Origin: Bacteroidota bacterium
GTDB taxonomy: Bacteria; Bacteroidota; Bacteroidia; Cytophagales; Cyclobacteriaceae
Direction: 5' to 3'
NCBI GenBank assembly: GCA_023417785.1
Contig: JAEZEH010000151.1
Location: 16,327 to 80,326 of the forward strand
Length of the DNA stretch: 64,000 nucleotides
Part shown: piece by piece, positions 16,083 through 24,808 of the stretch
How the letters are laid out: every line of letters starts with the position of its first letter
Numbering within the stretch: the first letter of the stretch is position 1
Notes under the pieces: model-generated
Databases searched by the model: none
What the model was told of the DNA's origin: nothing
Seen by the model: the letters and a program-made list of their open reading frames with translations, nothing else
Program-made: the position numbers and the translations under genes

Positions 16083-17110
16083 GGGATCAGGATCAGGAGA
16101 ACGTCGAGCAGGATGATGAGTTATTCGAACACCACCGCATTGTAGCCGATCCGGGGCAAACCCTGGTACGAGTTGACAAGTTTCTGATGGACAGGTTGTC
16201 GAATGTGACACGTACCAAGATCCAGGACGGAATCCGTGAGGGTTTCGTGAAAGTGAATGATAAACCGATCAAACCTAATTATCGCGTTCATCCTGAAGAT
16301 GTCATTACGGTAGCATTCCCAGAGCCGCCGCGCGACACGGATGTTGTTCCGGAAGATATTCCGCTGGATATAATTTATGAAGATGCCCACCTGCTGATCG
16401 TAAATAAGCCAGCGGGAATGGTGGTCCATCCGGCGTATCAAAACTGGAACGGTACGCTGGTGAATGCGTTGACGTGGCATTTTCAACACCTGCCACAGAT
16501 GCCCGGTAATGATGGGCGTCCCGGTCTTGTACATCGAATCGACAAGGATACTTCAGGTCTACTGGTGATAGCCAAAGACGAGCGGACGATGACTGGCCTT
16601 GCCAAGCAATTCTTTGACCACACGATTGAACGAACATATTACGCCATTGTCTGGGGCGTGCCCTCTCCCGAGGAAGGGACAATCAACGTATCGGTTGGAC
16701 GTAGCCCCAAAGACCGTCGTGTAACGGTGGCTTTTCCCGAAGGCGACATGGGCAGGCATGCCATAACACACTACAAATTACTTCACGATCTCCGGTATGT
16801 CTCACTGGTATCCTGTCGCCTGGAAACAGGACGTACCCATCAAATCCGCGCGCACATGAAATTTCTTGGTCATCCGTTGTTCAATGACGCAATGTACGGC
16901 GGAGACCAGATCATGAAGGGGACTACGTTTACAAAATACAAACAGTTCGTCGATAACTGTTTCAAGATCCTGCCCCGACAAGCGCTTCACGCGAAAACCC
17001 TTGGCTTCATACACCCGGCAACCGGGGAAACCGTGCGATTTGATTCACCGATCCCCGATGATATGCAGCAGCTTCTCGAAAAATGGGAGAACTACGTCAA
17101 ACATAATTGA
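16079..17110 (+). CDS. rluD: RluA-family (RluD-like) 23S rRNA pseudouridine synthase
   Basis: A 343-residue pseudouridine synthase of the RluA/RluD group. An S4 RNA-binding domain covers about residues 25-80 (VDKFLMDRLSNVTRTKIQDGI). The catalytic domain follows, with LLIVNKPAGMVVHPA and the active-site motif GLVHRIDKDTSGLLVIAK, whose Asp attacks the uridine. Later motifs are ETGRTHQIRAHMKFLGHPL and RQALHAKTLGF, typical of the family. RluD modifies helix 69 of 23S rRNA, and this length with S4 fits RluD best, but RluC-like activity cannot be excluded. The ATG overlaps the stop of the DUF1801 gene. An inverted-repeat structure surrounds its stop codon. Confidence 0.94.
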   Translation: MRDQDQENVEQDDELFEHHRIVADPGQTLVRVDKFLMDRLSNVTRTKIQDGIREGFVKVNDKPIKPNYRVHPEDVITVAFPEPPRDTDVVPEDIPLDIIYEDAHLLIVNKPAGMVVHPAYQNWNGTLVNALTWHFQHLPQMPGNDGRPGLVHRIDKDTSGLLVIAKDERTMTGLAKQFFDHTIERTYYAIVWGVPSPEEGTINVSVGRSPKDRRVTVAFPEGDMGRHAITHYKLLHDLRYVSLVSCRLETGRTHQIRAHMKFLGHPLFNDAMYGGDQIMKGTTFTKYKQFVDNCFKILPRQALHAKTLGFIHPATGETVRFDSPIPDDMQQLLEKWENYVKHN

Positions 17111-17194
17111 TCATTGAGAAGGCCTAAGAGGGATTCCTCTAATCAATTCCAGGAAATTCTACCAAAGTTGCAACCCTACTTCAGTGGACCGCGT

Positions 17195-17206
17195 CTTATG
17201 CATAAG
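17195..17206. promoter_or_regulatory. Palindrome CTTATGCATAAG upstream of padR, candidate operator
   Basis: A perfect 12-bp palindrome lies 21 bp before the padR start. A related AT-rich half-match (ttatgtatta) follows at 17210-17220, and TTATGCAT recurs over the start codon at 17226-17233. PadR-family repressors usually bind ATGT/ACAT-type dyads in their own promoters, so autoregulation through these sites is plausible but unproven. Confidence 0.5.
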
Positions 17207-17227
17207 ATAATTATGTATTAGTCCTTT

Positions 17228-17560
17228 ATGCATTCTCCTGAACTTTTGAGGGGCACACTACAAACGATCGTGCTGAAGGTGCTTCGTGACCATGGTAAGA
17301 TGTACGGCTATGAAATCACCCAGCTTGTAAAAGACCTTTCCGCAGGACGTATCCTGCTGACAGAAGGGGCGCTTTATCCAACGCTGCACAAAATGGAAAG
17401 CGAAGGATTGCTCCAAACAGAAACGGTGCATATAGGAAAACGAGTCCGGAAGTACTACACCCTGACGCAGGAAGGTCAGGCATTGAGCAAAGACCGCGTC
17501 AGTGAGTTTCTGGATTTTATCCGGACGATGTCAGCGGTATTGAAAATTGAAGTAGCCTGA
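17228..17560 (+). CDS. PadR-family transcriptional regulator
   Basis: A 110-residue winged-helix repressor of the short PadR class. Visible features are the opening SPELLRGTLQTIVLKVLRDHG, the conserved MYGYEITQ, the recognition-helix motif TEGALYPTLHKMESEGLL, and the wing-like GKRVRKYYTLTQEGQAL. PadR proteins bind DNA as dimers and usually repress an adjacent efflux or membrane gene. This gene sits 6 bp before a large FtsX-type permease gene, a pairing seen repeatedly in Bacteroidota, so that gene is the likely target together with padR itself. Palindromic sequences just upstream are candidate operators. The inducing signal is unknown. Confidence 0.94.
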   Translation: MHSPELLRGTLQTIVLKVLRDHGKMYGYEITQLVKDLSAGRILLTEGALYPTLHKMESEGLLQTETVHIGKRVRKYYTLTQEGQALSKDRVSEFLDFIRTMSAVLKIEVA

Positions 17561-17566
17561 CGATCC

Positions 17567-20260
17567 ATGCAGCTAACAAATGAACACATTGACTACATTA
17601 CAAAGGATCTCATCTATCGCGGAATTATTGTAGATGACTTCCGCAATGAGGTAGTTGACCACATCTGCTCGGCGGTAGACACGGAGATGAGAAAGGGCTT
17701 GCGATTTTTCGATGCATATCAGTTGGTGTTAAAGGATTTCGGCCATACCAAAGGACTTCGAACCACACAGAAACAAATTATTCAACACGAGAATCAAACC
17801 GCGCGAATTATGTTCAGAAACTATCTTACCATTGCGATCAGGAATCTTTCAAAGCATCGTTTCTTTACGGCCATAAATGTTTTCGGACTCGCGATCGGGA
17901 TCGCATCCTGTCTGATGATCTCGCTCTATGTAATCTTTGAACTCTCATACGATAAACACTTCGTCAACGCGGATCGCGTCTACCGGGTTAACAACGAAAT
18001 TCTATTCAATGGAAATCACCATCGGTTAGCTGTTGGTCCCGCACCCTTGGCCGAAGCATTGATGACTGACTTTCCGGAAATCGAGGCAGCAGTGCGGTTC
18101 CGGTCGTGGGGTTCGCGCTTAATAAAAACAGAACAAGGCACTGAAAATATTAAAGAGCAACACGTAGTTTATGCCGACAACGAAATACTTCAGGTTTTCC
18201 CACTTAAGCTTTTGTCAGGCGATTCTCAAAACGGATTGAAGGACCCGAAAGCGGTAATGATCAGTAAAAGCAAGGCCGACAGATACTTTCCGGGACAAGA
18301 TCCCCTGGGTCAGACCCTCATTCTGGACAACGAACACAATTACAAAATCACCGGGGTATTTCCTGATTTTCCCGAGGCAACTCATTTCCGTTTTGACTTC
18401 ATTCTCGCGATGAGTGGTCTCGAAGAGAGTAAGAACGACATGTGGTTGAGTAACAATTTCAATACGTACTTCCTTTTACGTGAGGGTGCCAGCCCCGCCG
18501 ATGTCGAAGCAAAATTTCCAAAAATGATCGAAACTTACGTTGGTCCCCAGATACGCCAGGTGTTCGGAGCTGATTTTACTGTTGAAGAATTTGAGGCCAG
18601 CGGAAACCGATTTATTTTTTCACTGATGCCGCTTACACGGATTCACTTGCACTCGGATCTGACGGCTGAACTTGGTGCGAATAGCGATATTACCTATGTG
18701 TATCTTTTTGGAGCAATTGCGCTTTTCATACTTGGGATCGCGTGCATCAACTTTATGAATCTGTCAACGGCCAGGTCGGCGAATCGCGCACGGGAAGTGG
18801 GTGTGAGGAAAGTCCTCGGTTCTTTACGCGGCCACCTGGTCAGGCAATTTCTCACTGAATCAATTTTGCTGAGCGTTATCGCCTTTGTGATCAGTCTGGG
18901 CTTCGTTGCACTGGCGCTTCCGTCATTCAATCTTTTGTCGGGACGTTCACTTGAAGTACCTTATACCGATTTGAGGTTTATCGGTCTGATGATCGTAGCA
19001 TCGATTCTTGTTGGAGTTACAGCGGGATTTTATCCGTCCGCATTCCTCTCAGCATTCAAACCTGTTGATGTTTTGAAGGGGAAACTTTCCCTGGGAATGA
19101 AAAGCGGTGCCGTTCGGAGTTCGCTTGTCGTGTTTCAATTCATGATTTCGATCTTTCTTTTGATTGGAACAATCACTGTACAAAAGCAGCTATCTTTTAT
19201 CCAAAACAAACGGCTGGGATTCCAAAAGGATCAAGTGGTCGTTTTGCAGGATACCCATGTACTCGGATCGCAAACGGAAGCATTCAAGAATGAAATGCTA
19301 CGCGAATCGGTGATCTCAGACGCATCAATTTCAGGATTCTTGCCAGTGTCAGGCTGGGGTAGAAACGATTCCAGCTTCTGGCCCGAGGCAAAGCAACCTT
19401 CACAGGAGAATCTTACTTCAATGCAATACTGGACCGTTGATCACGATTACATAAAGACTTTAGGGATGAAAGTGAAGACCGGACGGAATTTCTCCAAAGA
19501 CTTCCCGTCGGACTCGTCGGCGATGATCATCAATGAGTCGGCGGTGAAGAAATTTGGTTTCGCGAATCCTATCGGAGAGCGTATCAGTACATTTGATATT
19601 TCAGGTGGAGAAATCGATCCTTCCAAACTGGTGACCTATAACATCGTCGGCGTGATGGAGGATTTTCATTTCGAGTCGCTCAGGAAAAATATTACACCCT
19701 TAGGCCTTCTCCTCGGCAACTCAAACTGGTCGATGTCTTTCCGGTTCGAATCGGCAAATGCGGGAGAGGTTATTTCTGTACTTGAGTCGAAATGGAAAGA
19801 GGTTGCTCCGGGGCAACCCTTCCAGTATACGTTTCTCGACGACGCTTTTGGTAAAATGTATTCGACCGAAGAGCGACTGGGGCAGATATTCGCGATCTTC
19901 GCTGGTCTTGCCATAGTCATCGCATGTCTTGGTTTATTTGCACTGACGGCTTTCACCGCGGAGCAGAGAACGAAGGAAATCGGAATTCGCAAAGTGCTCG
20001 GTGCGTCTGTAACAAGCATCGTTGTTCTGCTGTCGCGCGAATTCGGAAAACTTATTGTGATCGCCTTTGTTCTGGCTGCGCCGTTAAGCTGGTTTGCAGT
20101 AGACTGGTGGTTACAAAGTTTTACGTATAAGGCTGAGGTCGGGGTGACCATTTATGCGCTTGCAGGTCTTGGCGCATTTTTGGTTGCGTGGTTGACGATG
20201 GGATACCAATCAATCAGAGCCGCGCTTGCGAACCCGGTAAACTCTCTAAAAAGTGAGTAA
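17567..20260 (+). CDS. FtsX/MacB-type ABC transporter permease with N-terminal helical prefix
   Basis: An 897-residue permease. Residues ~1-80 form a soluble helical prefix (LTNEHIDYITKDL...DAYQLVLKDFG) typical of PadR-linked permeases. Two FtsX/MacB_PCD modules follow. The first transmembrane helix is at about 98-125, then a large periplasmic domain, then three helices near 370-480. The pattern repeats, with a helix near 515, a second periplasmic domain, and three helices near 780-885. The motif AREVGVRKVLGS, and later TKEIGIRKVLGASVTSI, mark the ATPase-coupling loops. Such proteins work as mechanotransmission or efflux permeases with a separate ATPase, but none is encoded nearby. Co-transcription with padR is near certain (6-bp gap). 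Confidence 0.93.
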   Translation: MQLTNEHIDYITKDLIYRGIIVDDFRNEVVDHICSAVDTEMRKGLRFFDAYQLVLKDFGHTKGLRTTQKQIIQHENQTARIMFRNYLTIAIRNLSKHRFFTAINVFGLAIGIASCLMISLYVIFELSYDKHFVNADRVYRVNNEILFNGNHHRLAVGPAPLAEALMTDFPEIEAAVRFRSWGSRLIKTEQGTENIKEQHVVYADNEILQVFPLKLLSGDSQNGLKDPKAVMISKSKADRYFPGQDPLGQTLILDNEHNYKITGVFPDFPEATHFRFDFILAMSGLEESKNDMWLSNNFNTYFLLREGASPADVEAKFPKMIETYVGPQIRQVFGADFTVEEFEASGNRFIFSLMPLTRIHLHSDLTAELGANSDITYVYLFGAIALFILGIACINFMNLSTARSANRAREVGVRKVLGSLRGHLVRQFLTESILLSVIAFVISLGFVALALPSFNLLSGRSLEVPYTDLRFIGLMIVASILVGVTAGFYPSAFLSAFKPVDVLKGKLSLGMKSGAVRSSLVVFQFMISIFLLIGTITVQKQLSFIQNKRLGFQKDQVVVLQDTHVLGSQTEAFKNEMLRESVISDASISGFLPVSGWGRNDSSFWPEAKQPSQENLTSMQYWTVDHDYIKTLGMKVKTGRNFSKDFPSDSSAMIINESAVKKFGFANPIGERISTFDISGGEIDPSKLVTYNIVGVMEDFHFESLRKNITPLGLLLGNSNWSMSFRFESANAGEVISVLESKWKEVAPGQPFQYTFLDDAFGKMYSTEERLGQIFAIFAGLAIVIACLGLFALTAFTAEQRTKEIGIRKVLGASVTSIVVLLSREFGKLIVIAFVLAAPLSWFAVDWWLQSFTYKAEVGVTIYALAGLGAFLVAWLTMGYQSIRAALANPVNSLKSE

Positions 20261-20308
20261 CGAAACCCTCAAGGGCAGCGCTGAATGTATAGCAGAAACG
20301 CGACACGT

Positions 20309-21256
20309 TCAATATCCGCGGGAAAGGTTGATAGGATTCTGGATTGTTTCGCCGCGCTGGAATAGCTCAAGATTCGTCAGAAATTGTTCAACCTTTCCTT
20401 CGTCTTCAAGTCTATGGCCACCACCGGTGTGTTGTGTCAGAATAACTTGCGGCAGTTCCCACAATGGACTGGAAATTGGCAGCGGTTCTTTTTCAGTAAC
20501 GTCGAGAATGGCACCCCCAAGTTTGCCGGATACCAGGTAGCGGATCAGTGCGTCTTCATCGGTGGTCGTTCCGCGCCCGACACTTGCGTAGATAGTTCCG
20601 TCGGCCATTGCTTCAAACAGGTCGGTCGTAACGTACTGGCCGGCGGCTCCCGGCAGGGTATTAATTACGACATCGGCATCACCGATTGTCTTCAAGAGGT
20701 CTTCGCGCGAATGAATTTTTGCTTTCGGGCTTCTTCGGGCCACAAATGTGACATCACAGTTGAAGCCAGTTAATAACTCGCCAATATGCATCGCGATCGT
20801 TCCGGCTCCGAGAACGATAACAGTCTTCCCGCTAAGGAGGTCCATTCCATAACGGAGCGGCTTTCCAATCCATTTTTTGTCGCGCTTCAAAACGGCTAAC
20901 TCTGGTATCCGCCGGTAAAATGAGAGTAGCCCGGCCAGAATTGTTTCGGCGCACGTTAGTGAAAAGAAATCTCCCATATTCGCAACCAACGCGTTAGTCT
21001 CAATGCCTTTGTATTGATCGAAACCAGCGGAATCCAGCTGCCAGAATTTCATGTTCAGCCCCTCGGTTGCAAACCAATCAGGCGGGGGATTACCCATTAC
21101 CACGGCGGCAGTAGTAAATGCAGCTCGTGATCCTTCGGGATCACTTGGTTCATTGAATATCGGGCCTTCAATTTTTTCGCGTAGCAAGTCCCGCAAAGAT
21201 TCACCAATGTCTGAGTATATAAATATTGATAACGAATTGCCTTTAGAGTCCTTCAT
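20309..21256 (-). CDS. D-isomer-specific 2-hydroxyacid dehydrogenase (glyoxylate/hydroxypyruvate reductase-like)
   Basis: A 315-residue NAD(P)-dependent dehydrogenase that interconverts 2-hydroxyacids and 2-ketoacids. The Rossmann fold loop is VIVLGAGTIAMHIGELL. Catalytic Arg is in YASVGRGTTTDEDALI, Glu in VTEKEPLP, and His in LTQHTGGGHRLED. The overall layout resembles GhrA-type reductases. ATG at 21256 gives MKDSKGNSLSIFIYSD; the longer form to 21289 begins with GTG and adds little. It is transcribed leftward, convergent with the FtsX permease gene. It stands 292 bp away from the next leftward gene, so a separate promoter is likely. Substrate preference is not readable. Confidence 0.88.
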   Translation of the reverse strand: MKDSKGNSLSIFIYSDIGESLRDLLREKIEGPIFNEPSDPEGSRAAFTTAAVVMGNPPPDWFATEGLNMKFWQLDSAGFDQYKGIETNALVANMGDFFSLTCAETILAGLLSFYRRIPELAVLKRDKKWIGKPLRYGMDLLSGKTVIVLGAGTIAMHIGELLTGFNCDVTFVARRSPKAKIHSREDLLKTIGDADVVINTLPGAAGQYVTTDLFEAMADGTIYASVGRGTTTDEDALIRYLVSGKLGGAILDVTEKEPLPISSPLWELPQVILTQHTGGGHRLEDEGKVEQFLTNLELFQRGETIQNPINLSRGY

Positions 21257-21548
21257 CTTGAATAGTCCATTATGTAGGTCGGCTTTCACCGCCCGTCTAA
21301 ATTAGGGAGTCGAGATTGAAAAAGGAATTTGTTTTTTTTGAATGGAGATACTAAGCCGGCCCCTTCGCCAATAGTTCAAGATGGAATGTCGGTGGTAGTT
21401 GACTCGCTGTTGCTGATCCGGATTCACATGATAATGACTGCACTGTTCATCAATTGGGCGGCAAACATTATTCTTCGACGGTGACCTTTCTGCAACTGAA
21501 ATATATATTAGCCAGGCGCACGATACTACCTTAATGGAGGCACTTGAA

Positions 21549-22568
21549 TTATAATGGTTGCGAGGCAGCAGGCGGCTCGAGTCTATGCCTTACCTGGAAA
21601 ATCATGACGGTGAGGACGGCGACAAGAACGACTGCCGTGACCTGATGCAGAACCCCCAGCCATACCGGTACACGATAGATCAGCGTGAATATTCCAAGTA
21701 GGATCTGGATGGCTGCGAGGACAAGTAATGCATCGCTCATACGGTTGAGGGATGTGTTGTTATAGCGCCGCATACTGAGCCAAGTTGCTACCAAAAATCC
21801 ACCGGTAATAAAGGCGAACCATCGGTGGACGAACTGAATTAACACGCCGTTGTGAATAGATGCGAAGACGTTCTCCGGAATGAGTTTATCCCCCATCAGG
21901 GGAAACGTGTTATAGTAAAACCCGGCTTTCAGACCTGCAACGAATGCACCGAGAATTATCTGAAAGAACAAAACTACCATTGCTGCGTAGAGCAGCCGCG
22001 GAATTAAATTCTTTCGGAGTTGTGGGGTGTTGATTCGCATTATGGTCCACAGAATAACGGAAACAAGTATAATAGCCAGCGAAAGATGAGCAGCAAGCCG
22101 ATAGTGACTCACATATGGCATTTCGGTTAATCCACTCATTACCATGATCCAGCCCATCACTCCCTGAAAGGCCCCAAGGCCCAGGATCAAAAACAAATAC
22201 TTTTTCAACCAGCCTGGAAGGGATCGTTTCCACAGGAAAAACGCGAACGGAACGATGAACAGAAGGCCTATGAACCTGCCGACGAGTCGATGAAAATATT
22301 CCCACCAGTAAATGCCTTTAAAGTCCTTAACGGTGAATGTTTTATTGATCTGTTTGAATTGCGGCGTTTCCTTGTATTGATCAAACGCTTCCTGCCATTC
22401 CTCCTGCGAGAGAGGCGGAATCGTTCCCGTTACGATCTTCCATTTTACGATCGATAAACCGGATCCGGTCAGCCGGGTTATCCCACCCACGGCAACCATG
22501 AAAATGACGAGGATGATCCCTGACCAAAGCCAAGTGCGAAGGAATTTTTTGTAACGGTGTTCGAGCAT
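21549..22568 (-). CDS. ctaA: Heme A synthase (CtaA/COX15 family)
   Basis: A 339-residue integral membrane enzyme that oxidises the methyl group of heme O to the formyl of heme A for aa3-type cytochrome oxidases. It has about eight hydrophobic helices and the paired heme-ligand histidines of the family: EYFHRLVGR and SHYRLAAHL in the first half, then LIQFVHRWFAFITGG and VLHQVTAV in the second. The motif VGGITRLTGSGLSIVKW near the N terminus is diagnostic of the proteobacterial/mitochondrial COX15 type. The start at 22568 (MLEHRYKKFL) is preferred over 22598, which only adds an odd hydrophobic lead. No cytochrome oxidase, ctaB or scoI gene is beside it in this window. Confidence 0.95.
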   Translation of the reverse strand: MLEHRYKKFLRTWLWSGIILVIFMVAVGGITRLTGSGLSIVKWKIVTGTIPPLSQEEWQEAFDQYKETPQFKQINKTFTVKDFKGIYWWEYFHRLVGRFIGLLFIVPFAFFLWKRSLPGWLKKYLFLILGLGAFQGVMGWIMVMSGLTEMPYVSHYRLAAHLSLAIILVSVILWTIMRINTPQLRKNLIPRLLYAAMVVLFFQIILGAFVAGLKAGFYYNTFPLMGDKLIPENVFASIHNGVLIQFVHRWFAFITGGFLVATWLSMRRYNNTSLNRMSDALLVLAAIQILLGIFTLIYRVPVWLGVLHQVTAVVLVAVLTVMIFQVRHRLEPPAASQPL

Positions 22569-22680
22569 GTTGATGTAAAGAAGGCAAATAACCTTCACAG
22601 AACTTTCGGCGCGATGATTTTGGTCATGCGATGATGGAAAAGGTTGTCGGACGACGGAGCGTGTTATTACCGATGGCGCC

Positions 22681-24696
22681 TTAGTTTGCCTGAATAATTT
22701 CTATTTCCGTCCGGCGGTTGATTTCACGGCCACCCATCTCGTCATCGTTCGATACGATAGGCCGGTCAGAACCATATCCTTTTGCTGAAAGCCGGGAGGC
22801 GTTCACACCATTCGATACAAGATAGTCCACAACAGCGCCGGCGCGTTTAAGCGATAATGTTTTGTTCGATGCTGCGTTACCGGTGTTGTCGGTATGCCCG
22901 TTAATCTGAACCTTCAGATTCGGGTTAGCCAGAAGAAGTTCCTGAATCTTTTCAACCTCGGCGATAGATTCCTTTTTGAGGTCAGCTCTGCCTACGTCAA
23001 AAAAGATGTTCTTCAGAATCACCTTGGACCCCACCTCGGCGCGCACCATAATGATGTGGGTGTCGATTTCCTGATACTCGGCAAACTTCGGCAGGTTGAA
23101 GTTGATTGAGTTGAAAAGGTATCCTTCTTTTTCAGTAGCCACACCGTAGTTTCCGCCGTGGGGAATCACAAGTTCGAAATCTCCGCTGGTCTCGTCCGTC
23201 GTAAATCGCGACAATACCTTTTTCGTTTCGTTGTCCACAAGTGAAATTGTTGCACCGAGGGGTGATGCGGTGGTTTCGTCAATAACCTTTCCCTTTAGCA
23301 CGGTAACGACTTTCTTTTCGCGACTGGCCTGCACGAACTGGTCGACGAAATCGTTGCCCTTGGGCTTTTGTGCCTTCGGAGCCTGTGCTACGACTTCGAC
23401 GGGTTTGGGCTTTGGCTTGAATTTGGGTTCGAGGAAAGTTATAGAATAGATATCGGTTTCACCCTGGCCTCCTTCTTTCATCGTGGAGTAATAGCCTTTT
23501 TTCTTGTCAGCCGAAATGGTGAAAAAGCCATCGTATTCCCAGGTGTTTATTGGCCATCCCAGGTTTTCCGGCTTTTGCCACTTACCATTCTTGAACTCGG
23601 AAATAAAAATATCGCTGTTTCCAAGCGTTGGATGTCCGTCCGAAGAAAAGTACAGGGTGACACCATCAGGATGAATGAATGGTGCGTCCTCATTTTCTGG
23701 AGTGTTGATCAACGGCCCGAGGTTGACGGCTTTGCCCCAGTCACCTTTTGCATCGAGTTCGCTTACATATAAATCCAGTTCGCCCAATCCTCCGGGGCGA
23801 TTGCTTGCGAAATAAAGCTTCGCGCCGTCAGCACTGACACTTGCGCTGGTTTCCCAGTACATGGATGTATTGATATTCTTATTCAGAGGCGTTGGCTTGG
23901 TCCAGTCCCCGCCTTCGAACCGCGATATGTAAATATCGCCTGCGCCTTCTTCATAATACAGAAACAGCGTTTTCCCATCAGGGGAAAGAGACGCGGCGGC
24001 GTCATTGTACTTCTGATTTAAATTCGGGCTGATCTTTTTAGCAGGTTCCCACGTATTGCCTGCTTTTCTGGTGATATAAATATCCTCATAATTTGTGCGG
24101 GTGCGGATTGCCTTCTCATCATCACTGCGATTCGAGGTAAAGATCAGTGTATTTCCATCCGCTGAAATGATTGGCGAATAATCATGCAGCCCTGTGTTAA
24201 CCGGCATCACATTTTCAATAATTACGTTCAGCTCGTATTGTGATAGCGAGTCCGCGATCTTGCATTCCTGAATTTTTTTGTCAGCGATAGCGGCGAGCCC
24301 GCTTTTCTTTTTTTTGAACTGTTCGAAATGCTGGATGGCTTTGAGGAACTCGTTTGTGTTCTGGAAGGCAATGCCGAGGTGGTAGTCTATTTCGTCGTTG
24401 ATGTTTGGGTTGAGTCGGTAGGCTTTACTAATGTATTTCGCTGCTTTTGACTTTGTTTCAGAATACAAATAGGAAAGCCCTATCTTCAGGTTCAGTGAAG
24501 CGTCATCGGGGTTTATCTCGAAAGCCTTGAAATATTGCTCCAGCGCGCTTTTGTATTCCTTCCTGCCATACCATTTGTCGCCCTGCGACACGAACTCCTG
24601 CATAGACTGACCGTTGCTCTGGATAACGATGAGGAGATAAACTAAGACGGTGAATACAATATTCCTGAGCATGCGAAACGAATTGATTCGAAGCAT
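22681..24696 (-). CDS. PorE-like OmpA-family protein: TPR, PD40 propeller, CRD and OmpA_C domains
   Basis: An envelope protein of 671 residues. After a signal (MLRNIVFTVLVYLLIVIQ) come TPRs (~30-140, VSQGDKWYGRKEYKSALEQY), a six-bladed PD40 beta-propeller (~170-430, with repeated SPDGKTLFLYY / SADGAKLYFASNRPGG motifs), a carboxypeptidase-regulatory-like domain (~465-545, LKGKVIDETTASPLGATISL), and an OmpA_C peptidoglycan-binding domain (~565-671). The Asp and Arg that bind diaminopimelate are present in GHTDNTG and LSLKRAGAVVDYL. This exact order matches PorE, which links the type IX secretion system to peptidoglycan. PorE is a lipoprotein, whereas this one has no lipobox Cys, so it may be a paralogue. 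ATG at 24672 is an alternative start. Confidence 0.9.
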   Translation of the reverse strand: MLRINSFRMLRNIVFTVLVYLLIVIQSNGQSMQEFVSQGDKWYGRKEYKSALEQYFKAFEINPDDASLNLKIGLSYLYSETKSKAAKYISKAYRLNPNINDEIDYHLGIAFQNTNEFLKAIQHFEQFKKKKSGLAAIADKKIQECKIADSLSQYELNVIIENVMPVNTGLHDYSPIISADGNTLIFTSNRSDDEKAIRTRTNYEDIYITRKAGNTWEPAKKISPNLNQKYNDAAASLSPDGKTLFLYYEEGAGDIYISRFEGGDWTKPTPLNKNINTSMYWETSASVSADGAKLYFASNRPGGLGELDLYVSELDAKGDWGKAVNLGPLINTPENEDAPFIHPDGVTLYFSSDGHPTLGNSDIFISEFKNGKWQKPENLGWPINTWEYDGFFTISADKKKGYYSTMKEGGQGETDIYSITFLEPKFKPKPKPVEVVAQAPKAQKPKGNDFVDQFVQASREKKVVTVLKGKVIDETTASPLGATISLVDNETKKVLSRFTTDETSGDFELVIPHGGNYGVATEKEGYLFNSINFNLPKFAEYQEIDTHIIMVRAEVGSKVILKNIFFDVGRADLKKESIAEVEKIQELLLANPNLKVQINGHTDNTGNAASNKTLSLKRAGAVVDYLVSNGVNASRLSAKGYGSDRPIVSNDDEMGGREINRRTEIEIIQAN

Positions 24697-24808
24697 GAAA
24701 TTCTCCAAAAAAACGAGAGCCGGCAGCCCATTCCGCCCACGTTTTCGCCTTATGTAAGTTTTCTAAGGACTTTACGGATTAAAAATCAAAGCAATTTTGC
24801 TATCACAA

